64,000 bases of DNA. It comes from Hyphomicrobiaceae bacterium (GTDB lineage Bacteria; Pseudomonadota; Alphaproteobacteria; Rhizobiales; Aestuariivirgaceae). The stretch covers positions 1 to 64,000 of the forward strand of contig OMIC01000039.1 in NCBI GenBank assembly GCA_900298995.1, written 5' to 3'. This document shows, piece by piece, positions 55,834-64,000 of this stretch (position 1 is the stretch's first letter; each line of letters opens with the position of its first letter). Position numbers and translations under genes: made by a program. Below the pieces are notes generated by a model, which was not told the origin of the DNA, searched no databases, and was given only the letters and a program-made list of their open reading frames with translations.

Positions 55834-56604
55834 ATGGCCGATGTCACGCCTGCCGGCGCGCTGTTCGACCTCACGGGCGAAGTGGCGCTGGTCACCGGCG
55901 CCTCCTCGGGGCTGGGCTGGCGTTTCGCGCAGGTGCTTGCCGCCCATGGCGCGCGGGTGGTGGCGGCGGCGCGGCGCACGGACCGGCTGGCCGGACTGGC
56001 TTCCGCCACGCCGGGGGGCTTTCCCCTGGCGATGGACGTGACCGCGGCCGCCGGACTTTCCGCGGCGCTGGATGCGGCCGAGGCCGCCGCCGGCCCGCTC
56101 ACGCTTCTGGTCAACAATGCCGGCATTGCGGGCGGGCGGCGCATTGTCGATACCCCGGAAGAGGAATGGGAGCAGGTCCAGAAGACCAATGTCGATTCCG
56201 TCTGGCGGCTGTCGCGCCTCTTCGCAAGGCGGCTGATTGCCCAGAAGCGCGAGGGGGCGGTGATCAACATCGCCTCCCTGGTGGCCGGGCGCGTGGGCCT
56301 GTCATCGGCCAGCTATGCCGTGAGCAAGGCGGCGGTGCTGCACATGACGAGGGCGCAGGCCTTCGAATGGGCGCGGCACGGCATCCGCGTCAATGCCATT
56401 TCGCCGGGCTATATCCACAGCGAGATGACCGATGCGTTTCTGGCAGGCGAGGCGGGTCGGGCGATGATCGCGCGCAGCCCGCAGCGCCGGGCGGGCGATG
56501 CCTCCGACCTCGATGGCGCTCTGCTGCTGCTGGCCTCGCGCCGCGCCTCCGGCTTCATGACGGGTGCCGACATTGCCGTCGACGGCGGTCACGCCCTGGC
56601 TTAG
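55834..56604 (+). CDS. Short-chain dehydrogenase/reductase, paired with an acyl-CoA dehydrogenase
   Basis: A 256-residue classical SDR. Motifs are VTGASSGLGWRFA (residue about 20), NNAGIAGG, the catalytic Ser in INIASLVAG, Tyr and Lys in SASYAVSKAAV, and the proline loop AISPGYIHSEM. The AARR segment after the second strand favours NADP. ATG 55834 is chosen over the frame-shifted ORF at 55779. It lies nine bases before the acyl-CoA dehydrogenase, so the two may act in one oxidation series, perhaps as a 3-hydroxyacyl step. Confidence 0.92.
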   Translation: MADVTPAGALFDLTGEVALVTGASSGLGWRFAQVLAAHGARVVAAARRTDRLAGLASATPGGFPLAMDVTAAAGLSAALDAAEAAAGPLTLLVNNAGIAGGRRIVDTPEEEWEQVQKTNVDSVWRLSRLFARRLIAQKREGAVINIASLVAGRVGLSSASYAVSKAAVLHMTRAQAFEWARHGIRVNAISPGYIHSEMTDAFLAGEAGRAMIARSPQRRAGDASDLDGALLLLASRRASGFMTGADIAVDGGHALA

Positions 56605-56613
56605 GAGACACCC

Positions 56614-57816
56614 ATGGACTTTTCCCTTTCTCCCGACATCAAGGCGCTCTGTGACAAGGTGCGCCGTTTCGTCGATGACCGGCTGATCCCGCGCGAGTCC
56701 GATCGCGCGAACTACGACGCCCATGACAATATCTCGCCGGATGTGCTGGAGGCGTTGAGGGCCGAGGCACGGGCCGAGGGACTCTGGGCGCCACAGATGC
56801 CGCGCGGGCGCGGTGGTCTGGGCCTTCCCGTCACCGGCTGGGCCAGCTTCTACGAGGAGGCCAACCGCTCGATCTTCGGGCCGCTGTGCTTCAATTGCGC
56901 CGCGCCGGACGACGGCAACATGAGCGTTCTCAACAAGGTGCTGCACAGCGAGGCCGAGAAGGACCGCTGGCTGCAGCCCATCATCGACGGCAGGATCCGC
57001 TCATCCTTCGTGATGACCGAACCGAGCCCGGGCTCCGGGTCCGATCCCGGCGGCATGATGCTCACGCGCGCGGTCAGGTCGGGTGGAACATACACCGTCC
57101 ACGGACGCAAATGGTTCATCTCCGGTGCTGACGGCGCAAGCCATTTCATCCTCGTGGCGCGCACCTCCGATGATCCGCGCAACGGTCTCTCCGCCTTCCT
57201 GTTCCACAAGGACCAGCCGGGCTGGCGCATCCTGCGGCGCATTCCCACCATGGGCCCCGAAGAACTGGGCGGAACATGCGAGCTTGAATTCGACGGACTG
57301 GAGATCCCGGAGGAGAATCGCCTGATGGCCGAGGGTGACGGGTTGCGCCTCACCCAGATCCGGCTGGGGCCGGCGCGCCTCACCCATTGCATGCGCTGGC
57401 TGGGCCTGTCGCGGCGCTGCCTCGAGATCGCCCAGGACTATGTGAGCGGGCGCAGGGCGTTCGGCATGCTGCTGTCTGAACGCGAGAGCGTGCAGATGAT
57501 GCTGGGAGAGATTGCGGCCGACATCGAGAAGGGCCGGCTTCTCACCATGCTGGCGGCCTGGAAGCTCGACAGGGGCGAGAAGGCGCAGAAGGAAATCGCC
57601 ATGGCCAAGATCCATGTGGCTGACACGCTGAACCGCGCGGCGGATGTGGGCGTGCAGCTTCTGGGCGCGCGCGGCTATTCGAAGGACACCGTGCTGGAAT
57701 GGATCTACCGCTATGCGCGCTGCGCCAGGCTCGTCGACGGCGCCTCGGAGGTGCACAGCATGGTGCTGGCGCGGAGCCTCGCCAGACAGGGCAGTGACTT
57801 CTGGACCTGGGGTTAG
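56614..57816 (+). CDS. Acyl-CoA dehydrogenase (ACAD10/11-like)
   Basis: A 400-residue FAD acyl-CoA dehydrogenase. Features are [14 protein letters not shown]-like [16 protein letters not shown] (substrate/FAD binding), RKWFISGADGASHFILVART, RRAFGMLLSERESVQMMLGE and the C-terminal LVDGASEVHSMVLARSLARQ; the last resembles the short/medium chain and ACAD10/11 group, where the catalytic base lies elsewhere than in classical forms. The substrate is unknown. It is co-transcribed with the SDR. Its TAG shares four bases with the TAA of the convergent chrA. Confidence 0.92.
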   Translation: MDFSLSPDIKALCDKVRRFVDDRLIPRESDRANYDAHDNISPDVLEALRAEARAEGLWAPQMPRGRGGLGLPVTGWASFYEEANRSIFGPLCFNCAAPDDGNMSVLNKVLHSEAEKDRWLQPIIDGRIRSSFVMTEPSPGSGSDPGGMMLTRAVRSGGTYTVHGRKWFISGADGASHFILVARTSDDPRNGLSAFLFHKDQPGWRILRRIPTMGPEELGGTCELEFDGLEIPEENRLMAEGDGLRLTQIRLGPARLTHCMRWLGLSRRCLEIAQDYVSGRRAFGMLLSERESVQMMLGEIAADIEKGRLLTMLAAWKLDRGEKAQKEIAMAKIHVADTLNRAADVGVQLLGARGYSKDTVLEWIYRYARCARLVDGASEVHSMVLARSLARQGSDFWTWG

Positions 57817-59096
57817 GCCAGCAGCTTCCATGCTGCCCCGAGTGCTGCGCACAGGCCAAGCACCGGCACGATCCCGAGGTGCAGGCGCAGAAGCGCCAGC
57901 GCGGCGAGCCCGCTCAGGGCCAGCGCAAAGCCATCAAGCTGCGCCCAGTCCGGCGCCCAGGGCTGGAACCAGCCCAGACGCCGGTCCACATGGCCGAACA
58001 GCACGTTGAGGCCGAACCACAGGGACAGGTTCAGGATCACGCCCACCACAGCCGCCGTGATCGCTGCGAGCGCGCCGGAGAGCCGGGGCCGCTTGCCGAT
58101 CGCCTCGATGTAGGGAGCGCCCGCGAAGATCCACAGGAAACAGGGCGCGAAGGTCATCCACAGCGTCACCACCGCCGCCGCGATGCCGCCCCAGATGGAA
58201 CCCGTCTCACGCAGGCCTGCGAAATAGCCCACGAATTGCGTGACCAGGATCAGCGGTCCCGGTGTGGTCTCGGCGAGCGCCAGCCCGTCCATCATCTCGG
58301 CCGCCGAGAGCCAGCCCTGGGTTTCGACCGCCGCCTGCGCCATGTAGGAGAGGACGGCATAGGCTCCGCCGAATGTGACGAGCGCAAGTTTGGAGAAGAA
58401 CACGCCCACCTCGGTCAGCACGTGATGAGGCCCCAGCAGCAGCGCCAGTGCGGACAGCGGCAGGAGCCAGATGGCGCCCCACACCGCCACGGTTCCGGCG
58501 AGCGCCCGCCAGCCGGGAAGCGAGGCGTGATGCGGCTCCGCCGTGCCCTTTGCCCGCCAGAAGCCCACCAGTCCCGCCGCGATGATGACCAGCGGAAAGG
58601 GCAGGGCGAAGCAGAACAGGGCGAGGAAGGCCAGTGCCGCAATCGCCCAGTCGGCTCGCGACTTCAGGGCGCGGCGCGCCACCCGCAGCAGCGCCTCGAT
58701 GACGATGGCGAGGACTGCGGCCTTCACGCCATAGAAAAGGGCCTCGACCAGCGGCAGCTTGCCGAGCGAGGCATAGAGCAGCGTGAGGCCCAGCACGATG
58801 ATGGCGCCCGGCAGGACGAAGAGAAGCCCTGCGGCCAGCCCGCCGCGCACACCGTGCAGCTTCCAGCCGGCGTAGGTCGCCAGCTGCATCGCCTCGGGGC
58901 CGGGCAGCAGCATGCAGAAATTGAGTGCGCTCAGATAATCCTTCTCGGATAGCCAGCCGCGCCGGTCAACGATTTCGCGGTGCATGAGCGCGATCTGGCC
59001 CGCCGGCCCGCCAAAGGACAAGAGCCCGATCCGCGCCCACAGCCGCAAGGCAACGCCGAAGGCCACCCCCGGCGGCTGGGCATTTTGTTTATCCAT
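57813..59096 (-). CDS. chrA: Chromate transporter ChrA (two-domain)
   Basis: A 427-residue CHR-family transporter with two homologous halves. The first begins LRLWARIGLLSFGGPAGQIA with GWLSEKDYLSALNFCMLLPGPEAMQLATYAG; the second repeats the scheme as KLALVTFGGAYAVLSYM and LSAAEMMDGLALAETTPGPLILVTQFVGY. About 12 helices are predicted. Related proteins export chromate by CrO4/SO4 antiport. ATG 59096 gives MDKQNAQPPG. No ribosome-binding site is seen; a TATACT lies seven bases upstream. It is divergent from the indolepyruvate oxidoreductase gene by 22 bases. Confidence 0.94.
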   Translation of the reverse strand: MDKQNAQPPGVAFGVALRLWARIGLLSFGGPAGQIALMHREIVDRRGWLSEKDYLSALNFCMLLPGPEAMQLATYAGWKLHGVRGGLAAGLLFVLPGAIIVLGLTLLYASLGKLPLVEALFYGVKAAVLAIVIEALLRVARRALKSRADWAIAALAFLALFCFALPFPLVIIAAGLVGFWRAKGTAEPHHASLPGWRALAGTVAVWGAIWLLPLSALALLLGPHHVLTEVGVFFSKLALVTFGGAYAVLSYMAQAAVETQGWLSAAEMMDGLALAETTPGPLILVTQFVGYFAGLRETGSIWGGIAAAVVTLWMTFAPCFLWIFAGAPYIEAIGKRPRLSGALAAITAAVVGVILNLSLWFGLNVLFGHVDRRLGWFQPWAPDWAQLDGFALALSGLAALALLRLHLGIVPVLGLCAALGAAWKLLA

Positions 59097-59103
59097 GCGG
59101 TTC

Positions 59104-59111
59104 AGTATAGT
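59104..59111. promoter_or_regulatory. Overlapping divergent -10 elements for chrA and the indolepyruvate oxidoreductase gene
   Basis: AGTATAGT contains TATAGT on the plus strand and TATACT on the minus strand. Each lies exactly seven bases from its ATG. Only 22 bases separate the two start codons, so both messages could begin at or near their ATG. No -35 near consensus was found for either strand and no Shine-Dalgarno is visible. Confidence 0.4.
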
Positions 59112-59118
59112 TATCCCC

Positions 59119-62100
59119 ATGTCCAAGTCGACCCACAGCCTCGCCGATCTGTATGACCTTTCGATCACGCGCCTGTTCCTGACCGGTCCGCAGGCCATCC
59201 TGCGCATGGTGCTCATGCAGTCGGAGCGCGACCGGCAGGCGGGCCTCAATACCGCTGGCTATGTGTCGGGTTATCGCGGCTCGCCGGTCGGCACGGTCGA
59301 CAATCAGTTCCAGGCGGCACGGCATGTTCTGGCCCCGCGCAACATCGTGTTTCAGCCCGGCCTCAACGAGGATCTGGCCGCCACCGCGCTGTGGGGCACC
59401 CAGCAGGCGGAAATGCGTGGCGAGGGCAGGTACGACGGCGTGTTCGGCGTCTGGTACGGCAAGGGCCCGGGCGTGGACCGCTCGGGCGATGTCTTCCGTC
59501 ATGCCAACATGGCGGGCACTTCGCCCCACGGCGGCGTTCTGGCGCTGGCTGGCGACGATCACTCGGGTGAATCCTCCACCGTCGTTCATGCCAGCGACGT
59601 CGCGCTGATGGACACCATGATCCCCGTGCTCTCGCCTGCGGGCGTGCAGGAGATCATCGATTTCGGCCTCATGGGCTTTGCGCTGTCGCGCCATGCCGGC
59701 GTGTGGGTGGGTCTCAAATGCGTGCATGACACGGTCGAGTCGGCAGCCGTCGTCGAGGCCGGTCTGGATCGCGTGAAGCCCGTGACGCCCGCCGGGCCGC
59801 CGCCGCCGCCCGGTGGCCTGTCGATCCGCCCGCAGGACGACCGCGTGCCGCAGGAAGAGCGCCTGCACATGCACAAGCTGCCCGCTGTCAGGGCCTTTGC
59901 CCGGGCCAATCACATCAACCGCATCGTCTATGGCGGCGGACCATCGCCCGGCCTCGGAATCGTGGCGTCGGGCAAGGCCTATCTCGATGTCGTGCAGGCG
60001 CTCGACGATCTCGGGATCGGCGCGGCGGAGGCCGAGCGCATCGGCGTCCGCCTGCTTAAAGTCGGCATGGTCTGGCCGCTGGAGCCCGGCATCATCCGGG
60101 ACTTCGCGAAGGGCCTGTCCACCATCATGGTGGTGGAGGAGAAACGCTCGCTGATCGAAGCGCAGGTCCGGGACATTCTGTATACGGAACAAGATCGCCC
60201 TCTGGTCATCGGCAAGCAGGATGAGTCCGGAGCCAGCCTGTTCGCGCCGCACGGCGTTCTGGAACCCAATCAGATCGCGCTTGCGGTTGCCGCGCGCGTC
60301 CAGGACCGGGCGACGGCCGCCTGCGCGGATGCGCTGCGCCATCAACTGCCACCATCGGGCAATCAGCCGGATCTGGTGGCGCGCATTCCCTATTTCTGCG
60401 CCGGCTGTCCGCACAATTCCTCCACTGTTCTGCCGGAGGGCGCGCGGGGCTATGCGGGCATCGGCTGTCACTGGCTGGCGCAGTTCGTGCCCGACCGGCA
60501 CACGGAGGGCGCAACCCAGATGGGCGGCGAGGGCGCCAACTGGGTGGGCGAGGCGCCGTTTTCCACGCGCCGCCACATGTTCCAGAACATCGGTGACGGC
60601 ACCTACAACCATTCCGGCCTGATGGCGATCCGTCAGGCGGTGGCCGCCGGGACCACCATAACCTACAAGATCCTCTTCAACGATGCCGTGGCCATGACCG
60701 GCGGCCAGCGGAATGACGGCGGCCTCACGGTCGAGCAGATTGCCAGCCAGATGCATGCCATCGGCGTGGCGCAGATCGCAATCGTGTCGGACGAGCCCGG
60801 GAAGTATCCCTCGCGCGCCGCCTTCCCGAACCAGGTGACGTTCCACCACCGCGACGAGCTCCAGACGGTGCAGGCCAGGATGATGGAGGTCTCCGGAACC
60901 AGCGTCATCATCTACGACCAGACCTGCGCGGCGGAGAAGCGGCGGCGGCGGCGCAAGGGTGAACTCCCCGATCCCAATCGCCGGGTCATCATCAATGAGC
61001 TGGTCTGCGAGGGTTGCGGCGATTGCGGCGTGCAGTCCAACTGCGTCGCCATCCAGCCGGTCGAGACCGAATTCGGGCGCAAGCGCCGCATCGATCAGTC
61101 CAGCTGCAACAAGGACTTCTCCTGCCTCAAGGGCTTTTGTCCCAGCTTCGTGACGGTTGAGGGCGGCCAGCTTGCGAAGCCCCGGCAGGCAGCCGCGGCC
61201 GATCCGGATGCGGCACCCTTTCCCGTCCTGCCGGAACCCGCCCTTCCGGCGCTTGACCGGCCGTGGAGCATTCTGGTGGCGGGAATCGGCGGCACGGGCG
61301 TCGTCACCATCGGGCATGTTCTGGGCATGGCCGCGCATATCGAGGGCAAGGGCGCGGCACTGATCGACATGGTCGGCATCTCGCAGAAGAATGGCGCGGT
61401 CGTCACGCATCTCAAGATCGGCGCCAGGCCGGAAGACATTTCGGCGGTGCGCGTGGCGCGTGGCCACGCCGACCTTGTTCTTGGCTGTGATCTGGTCACC
61501 ACTGCCTCGGCGCGCATCCTCGCGGCCGCATCCCGCCAGCGCAGTCATGCGGTGGTCAACAGCCACGAGGTGATGCCTGCCCATTTCACCCACGACGCCG
61601 ATTTCGACGTCCAGGGCTCCGCGCTCACGCTGCGCGTTACGGCGGCGGTGAAGCCGGGCGGCCTTTCCGCCATTGATGCCACGGAGATTGCCACGCAGCT
61701 CCTGGGCGATTCCATCGCCGCAAATCTCTTCACCCTCGGCTATGCCTGGCAGAAGGGCCTGATCCCCGTGTCGCGCGAGGCGATCGCGGCGGCGGTAGAG
61801 CTGAACGGCGTGGCGGTCGCGATGAATCTCGCGGCCTTCACCTGGGGGCGGCGGGCGGCGGCCGATGAGGGCGCCCTGCGCGCCGTCATGGGCGCGAGGT
61901 CTGCCGCGCGTCCCGTGACGCTGGATGAGATCGTGTCCCGGCGCGCCGAGTTCCTCACGGGTTATCAGGATGCCGCCTATGCCGACGTCTACCGCGCCTT
62001 CGTGGACAGGGTGCGTGCCGTGTCGGAGCCGCTCGCGCTGGCGGTGGCGCGCAGCCTGTTCAGGCTGATGGCCTACAAGGACGAATATGAGGTGGCGCGG

Positions 62101-62541
62101 CTTTACACCGATGGCGCCTTCGCCGAGCAGCTGTCGCGCCAGTTCACCGGCGACTACCGGCTCACCTTCCATCTTGCCCCGCCGCTTCTGAGCAGGCCCG
62201 GCGCGCCCGCCAAGACCACATTCGGGCCCTGGATGATGAACGTCTTCCGCCTGCTTGCTCGCTTCAGGCGGCTTCGCGGAACCGCCCTCGACCCCTTCGG
62301 CCACACCGCCGAGCGCCGCCAGGAGCGCCAGCTCGTCGCCGACTACCGGGCCCTCATCGAGCGCTTGATGGCCAGCCCGCAGCAGGCGGCGACCGCCACG
62401 GCGCTCGAGCTTGCGGCCCTGCCCGAGACGATCCGTGGCTTCGGCCATGTGAAACAGGCCAGCATCGAGAAGGCCAGGGCCCGGCAGGCAGAGCTCCTGC
62501 GCCGCCTCGAGGCTGGCACGGATCTGGCCGCTGCCGAATGA
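59119..62541 (+). CDS. Fused indolepyruvate ferredoxin oxidoreductase (IorA-IorB fusion)
   Basis: A 1140-residue enzyme of the 2-oxoacid:ferredoxin oxidoreductase family with the alpha-type and beta/gamma-type domains fused. Residues 1-340 hold the pyrimidine domain (GYVSGYRGSPVGTVDNQFQ). The TPP pyrophosphate region is near 430-560 (GIGCHWLAQFVPD). The cysteine-rich ferredoxin-like part is CEGCGDCGVQSNC near 640 and CNKDFSCLKGFCPSF near 665. The gamma domain begins WSILVAGIGGTGVVTIG near 720. It oxidises aryl pyruvates from aromatic amino acids to acyl-CoA. ATG 59119 is preferred; the track's 58984 start lies within chrA. Confidence 0.93.
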   Translation: MSKSTHSLADLYDLSITRLFLTGPQAILRMVLMQSERDRQAGLNTAGYVSGYRGSPVGTVDNQFQAARHVLAPRNIVFQPGLNEDLAATALWGTQQAEMRGEGRYDGVFGVWYGKGPGVDRSGDVFRHANMAGTSPHGGVLALAGDDHSGESSTVVHASDVALMDTMIPVLSPAGVQEIIDFGLMGFALSRHAGVWVGLKCVHDTVESAAVVEAGLDRVKPVTPAGPPPPPGGLSIRPQDDRVPQEERLHMHKLPAVRAFARANHINRIVYGGGPSPGLGIVASGKAYLDVVQALDDLGIGAAEAERIGVRLLKVGMVWPLEPGIIRDFAKGLSTIMVVEEKRSLIEAQVRDILYTEQDRPLVIGKQDESGASLFAPHGVLEPNQIALAVAARVQDRATAACADALRHQLPPSGNQPDLVARIPYFCAGCPHNSSTVLPEGARGYAGIGCHWLAQFVPDRHTEGATQMGGEGANWVGEAPFSTRRHMFQNIGDGTYNHSGLMAIRQAVAAGTTITYKILFNDAVAMTGGQRNDGGLTVEQIASQMHAIGVAQIAIVSDEPGKYPSRAAFPNQVTFHHRDELQTVQARMMEVSGTSVIIYDQTCAAEKRRRRRKGELPDPNRRVIINELVCEGCGDCGVQSNCVAIQPVETEFGRKRRIDQSSCNKDFSCLKGFCPSFVTVEGGQLAKPRQAAAADPDAAPFPVLPEPALPALDRPWSILVAGIGGTGVVTIGHVLGMAAHIEGKGAALIDMVGISQKNGAVVTHLKIGARPEDISAVRVARGHADLVLGCDLVTTASARILAAASRQRSHAVVNSHEVMPAHFTHDADFDVQGSALTLRVTAAVKPGGLSAIDATEIATQLLGDSIAANLFTLGYAWQKGLIPVSREAIAAAVELNGVAVAMNLAAFTWGRRAAADEGALRAVMGARSAARPVTLDEIVSRRAEFLTGYQDAAYADVYRAFVDRVRAVSEPLALAVARSLFRLMAYKDEYEVARLYTDGAFAEQLSRQFTGDYRLTFHLAPPLLSRPGAPAKTTFGPWMMNVFRLLARFRRLRGTALDPFGHTAERRQERQLVADYRALIERLMASPQQAATATALELAALPETIRGFGHVKQASIEKARARQAELLRRLEAGTDLAAAE

Positions 62542-62591
62542 TTCCGGGCCTCGGAACATGGGCTTTTCGCCCCGAAACCGCGGTTGCGGAC

Positions 62592-62626
62592 GAAAATCGC
62601 GCCTTCTGTGATCTTTTGGGATTTTC
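62592..62626. repeat. Spaced inverted repeat upstream of hemH
   Basis: GAAAATC and GATTTTC are a perfect seven-base inverted repeat with 21 bases between. It lies about 70 bases before the hemH start. It does not match the iron-control element bound by Irr (TTTAGAA-N-TTCTAAA) or a RirA site, so an operator is only a possibility. Confidence 0.3.
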
Positions 62627-62693
62627 AAGACGTTAACGGCAGAGTAGTCACTGCCGCCCAGAGACGCGGCCAACAGGACGGTTCAGGGCTTTG

Positions 62694-63716
62694 ATGACAG
62701 TGCTTCCCCCCGGGCATCCGCCTTTCAAGGTGGGCAAGATCGGCGTGCTCCTGATCAATCTCGGGACGCCCGAGGGCACGTCCTATTGGCCGATGCGCCG
62801 TTACCTCAAGGAATTCCTCTCTGACCGGCGGGTGATCGAGGTCAATCCGGTGCTGTGGTGGGTGCTGCTCAACGGCATCATCCTGTCCACCCGTCCGCGC
62901 AAGAGCGGTCATGCCTATGAGCAGATCTGGAACCGCGAACTCGATGAATCGCCGCTCAAGACCATCACCCGGTCGCAGTCGGACAAACTCGCCGCCAGGC
63001 TTGCCGGCCTGCCGCAGGTGATCGTCGATTGGGGCATGCGCTATGGCCTGCCGCCGGTGGGCGAGCGCATCGCCGCGCTCAAGGATCAGGGCTGCGATCG
63101 CATCCTGCTGTTTCCGCTCTATCCGCAATACAGCGCCTCGACCACCGCGACCGCTCTCGACAAGGCCTATGACGCGCTCAAGGCCATGCGCTGGCAGCCC
63201 GCCATCCGCACCGTACCGCCCTATTTCGACAACCCCGCGCACATCGAGGCGCTGGCCCAGTCCCTCACCCGTCATCTCGAGACACTGGAGTGGACGCCGG
63301 ACATGATCCTCGCGTCCTTCCACGGCCTGCCGAAGGACTATTTCATGGCAGGCGATCCCTACCACTGCCAGTGCATGAAGACGGCGCGGCTTCTGGCCGA
63401 ACGCATGAACATGCCGCGCGAGAAGCTGATGGTGGTGTTCCAGTCGCGTTTCGGCAAGGCTGAGTGGCTGCAGCCCTATGCGCAGCAGACCGTCGAGGAA
63501 CTCCCTGGCAGAGGGGTGAAGAAGCTTCTGATGATCACCCCGGGCTTTGCATCCGACTGCGTGGAAACGCTCGAGGAAGTGGCGATCGGCCTCAAGGAAA
63601 CCTTCGAGGAGGCGGGCGGCGAGCAATTCTCGGTGGTTCCCTGCCTCAATGACTCCGAGCCCTCGATCACCATGCTGGATGCGATCGTGCGGGAAGAGCT
63701 CAGGGGCTGGATCTGA
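62694..63716 (+). CDS. hemH: Ferrochelatase
   Basis: A 340-residue enzyme that inserts Fe2+ into protoporphyrin IX at the membrane surface. Features are GVLLINLGTPEGTSYWPMRRYLKEFLSD (residues about 16-43), PLYPQYSASTTATALD, the metal-site His in ILASFHGLPKDYFMAGDPYHCQCMKTARL, and MITPGFASDCVETLEEV. The CQC pair is noteworthy since some ferrochelatases carry a [2Fe-2S] cluster, but the ligand pattern is not proven. The ATG at 62694 is preferred to the TTG at 62691. A GAAAATC-N21-GATTTTC repeat lies upstream. Confidence 0.96.
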   Translation: MTVLPPGHPPFKVGKIGVLLINLGTPEGTSYWPMRRYLKEFLSDRRVIEVNPVLWWVLLNGIILSTRPRKSGHAYEQIWNRELDESPLKTITRSQSDKLAARLAGLPQVIVDWGMRYGLPPVGERIAALKDQGCDRILLFPLYPQYSASTTATALDKAYDALKAMRWQPAIRTVPPYFDNPAHIEALAQSLTRHLETLEWTPDMILASFHGLPKDYFMAGDPYHCQCMKTARLLAERMNMPREKLMVVFQSRFGKAEWLQPYAQQTVEELPGRGVKKLLMITPGFASDCVETLEEVAIGLKETFEEAGGEQFSVVPCLNDSEPSITMLDAIVREELRGWI

Positions 63717-63765
63717 GGCAATGTCCGGCCTGATCGTGGTTCAGGCGCGGCCGGTGGTCATCGTC

Positions 63766-64000
63766 TCAGATCAGGCCGATGCGCAGCAGGTCGTGGATGT
63801 GCACGAGCCCCACGGGCCGCGTGTCATCGTCGATCACGAACAGGCTGGTGATCTTGAGGGCGTTGATCTGCTCAAGGGCCTCCGAGGCCAGCGCATCCAT
63901 GCGGATGGTCTTCGGCAGCGGGGTCATGATCGCGCCGGCTTCGAGCTTCAGAAGCTCGGGTGACATGTGACGGCGCAGGTCGCCGTCGGTGATGATGCCG
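63766..64000 (-). CDS. kdsD: C-terminal part of arabinose-5-phosphate isomerase KdsD (CBS domains), partial
   Basis: The gene enters from the right edge. The reverse strand reads GIITDGDLRRHMSPELLKLE and continues to IDDDTRPVGLVHIHDLLRIG, ending in GLI and stop. The two segments are the end of one CBS domain and the whole of the second, as in KpsF/GutQ/KdsD isomerases, which make arabinose-5-phosphate for KDO and LPS synthesis. The SIS catalytic domain lies outside the window. The ORF track shows only the 66-residue piece from Met 63966; the frame is open to the window end. Confidence 0.9.
   Translation of the reverse strand, partial: GIITDGDLRRHMSPELLKLEAGAIMTPLPKTIRMDALASEALEQINALKITSLFVIDDDTRPVGLVHIHDLLRIGLI

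Noticed and set aside
59089-62673. 1194-codon minus-strand ORF opposite the indolepyruvate oxidoreductase
   Set aside because: It is a mirror of the sense gene's codon pattern, with no recognisable motif; the sense strand has a full family match.

Overview
The window is high-GC DNA with overlapping, tightly packed genes. It looks chromosomal and comes from an alphaproteobacterium, most likely of the Rhizobiales/Hyphomicrobiales. Evidence for this is the block around secA (PpiC, argJ, mutT, BioC/NDUFAF5-like methyltransferase, IMPase, comF, grxC, nitrilase, DUF1178), the order hrcA-grpE-dnaK-dnaJ, an imuA-imuB-dnaE2 cassette behind an alphaproteobacterial LexA box (GAAC-N7-GAAC), a Zur palindrome of the alphaproteobacterial type, and an RpoH promoter of the CTTG-N18-CCTATAT type. 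I saw no rRNA, tRNA, CRISPR, insertion sequence or phage gene.

Layout. 1-10 kb: housekeeping genes for secretion (secA), periplasmic folding (ppiC-like), arginine synthesis (argJ), nucleotide sanitation (mutT), a methyltransferase and an inositol-phosphatase-like enzyme, comF, a glutaredoxin, a Nit-type amidase and DUF1178. 10-14.7 kb: a five-gene minus-strand sugar-acid operon (proline-racemase-like protein, SMP-30 lactonase, AraD1/GguC, KDGal kinase, SDR). 14.9-16.5 kb: TerC and a YqhA-like membrane protein. 16.5-22.4 kb: a minus-strand run of class III aminotransferase, glutamine-synthetase-like ligase, DUF4239 membrane protein, MBL-fold hydrolase and Na+/H+ antiporter-like carrier. 22.5-28.7 kb: class IV aminotransferase, GMC oxidoreductase, then an operon of N-formylglutamate-amidohydrolase-like enzyme, a second GS-like ligase and Fe-alcohol dehydrogenase. 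28.8-34.3 kb: the SOS mutasome. 34.3-37.6 kb: a candidate Zur-controlled operon znuA-DUF1007-NicO-TspO. 37.7-44 kb: ccdA, Co-type nitrile hydratase with its activator, haloacid dehalogenase, gshB, yraN, rsmI and hemW. 44-53 kb: rdgB-rph divergent from hrcA-grpE, a VOC protein, a FAD amine oxidase and alkB, then dnaK-dnaJ. 53-64 kb: an SH3 protein, hydroxyacid dehydrogenase, a decayed amidohydrolase fragment, a PuuD-like hydrolase, SDR and acyl-CoA dehydrogenase, ChrA divergent from a fused indolepyruvate ferredoxin oxidoreductase, hemH, and the tail of kdsD.

Themes. Two GS-like ligases, an amidohydrolase, an alcohol dehydrogenase, two aminotransferases and a PuuD-like hydrolase suggest that gamma-glutamylation of amines or amino-alcohols is an important catabolic strategy. 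Convergent genes are packed tail to tail: 11 of 12 convergent junctions have at most 49 bases between stops, and three pairs share the same four bases. The best candidates for something undescribed are the Zur-boxed ZnuA/DUF1007/NicO/TspO set, the sugar-acid operon carrying a proline-racemase-fold protein with a Ser/Thr pair in place of the catalytic cysteines, and the amidohydrolase/GS-like/Fe-ADH operon. All functions are read from sequence motifs without database searches.
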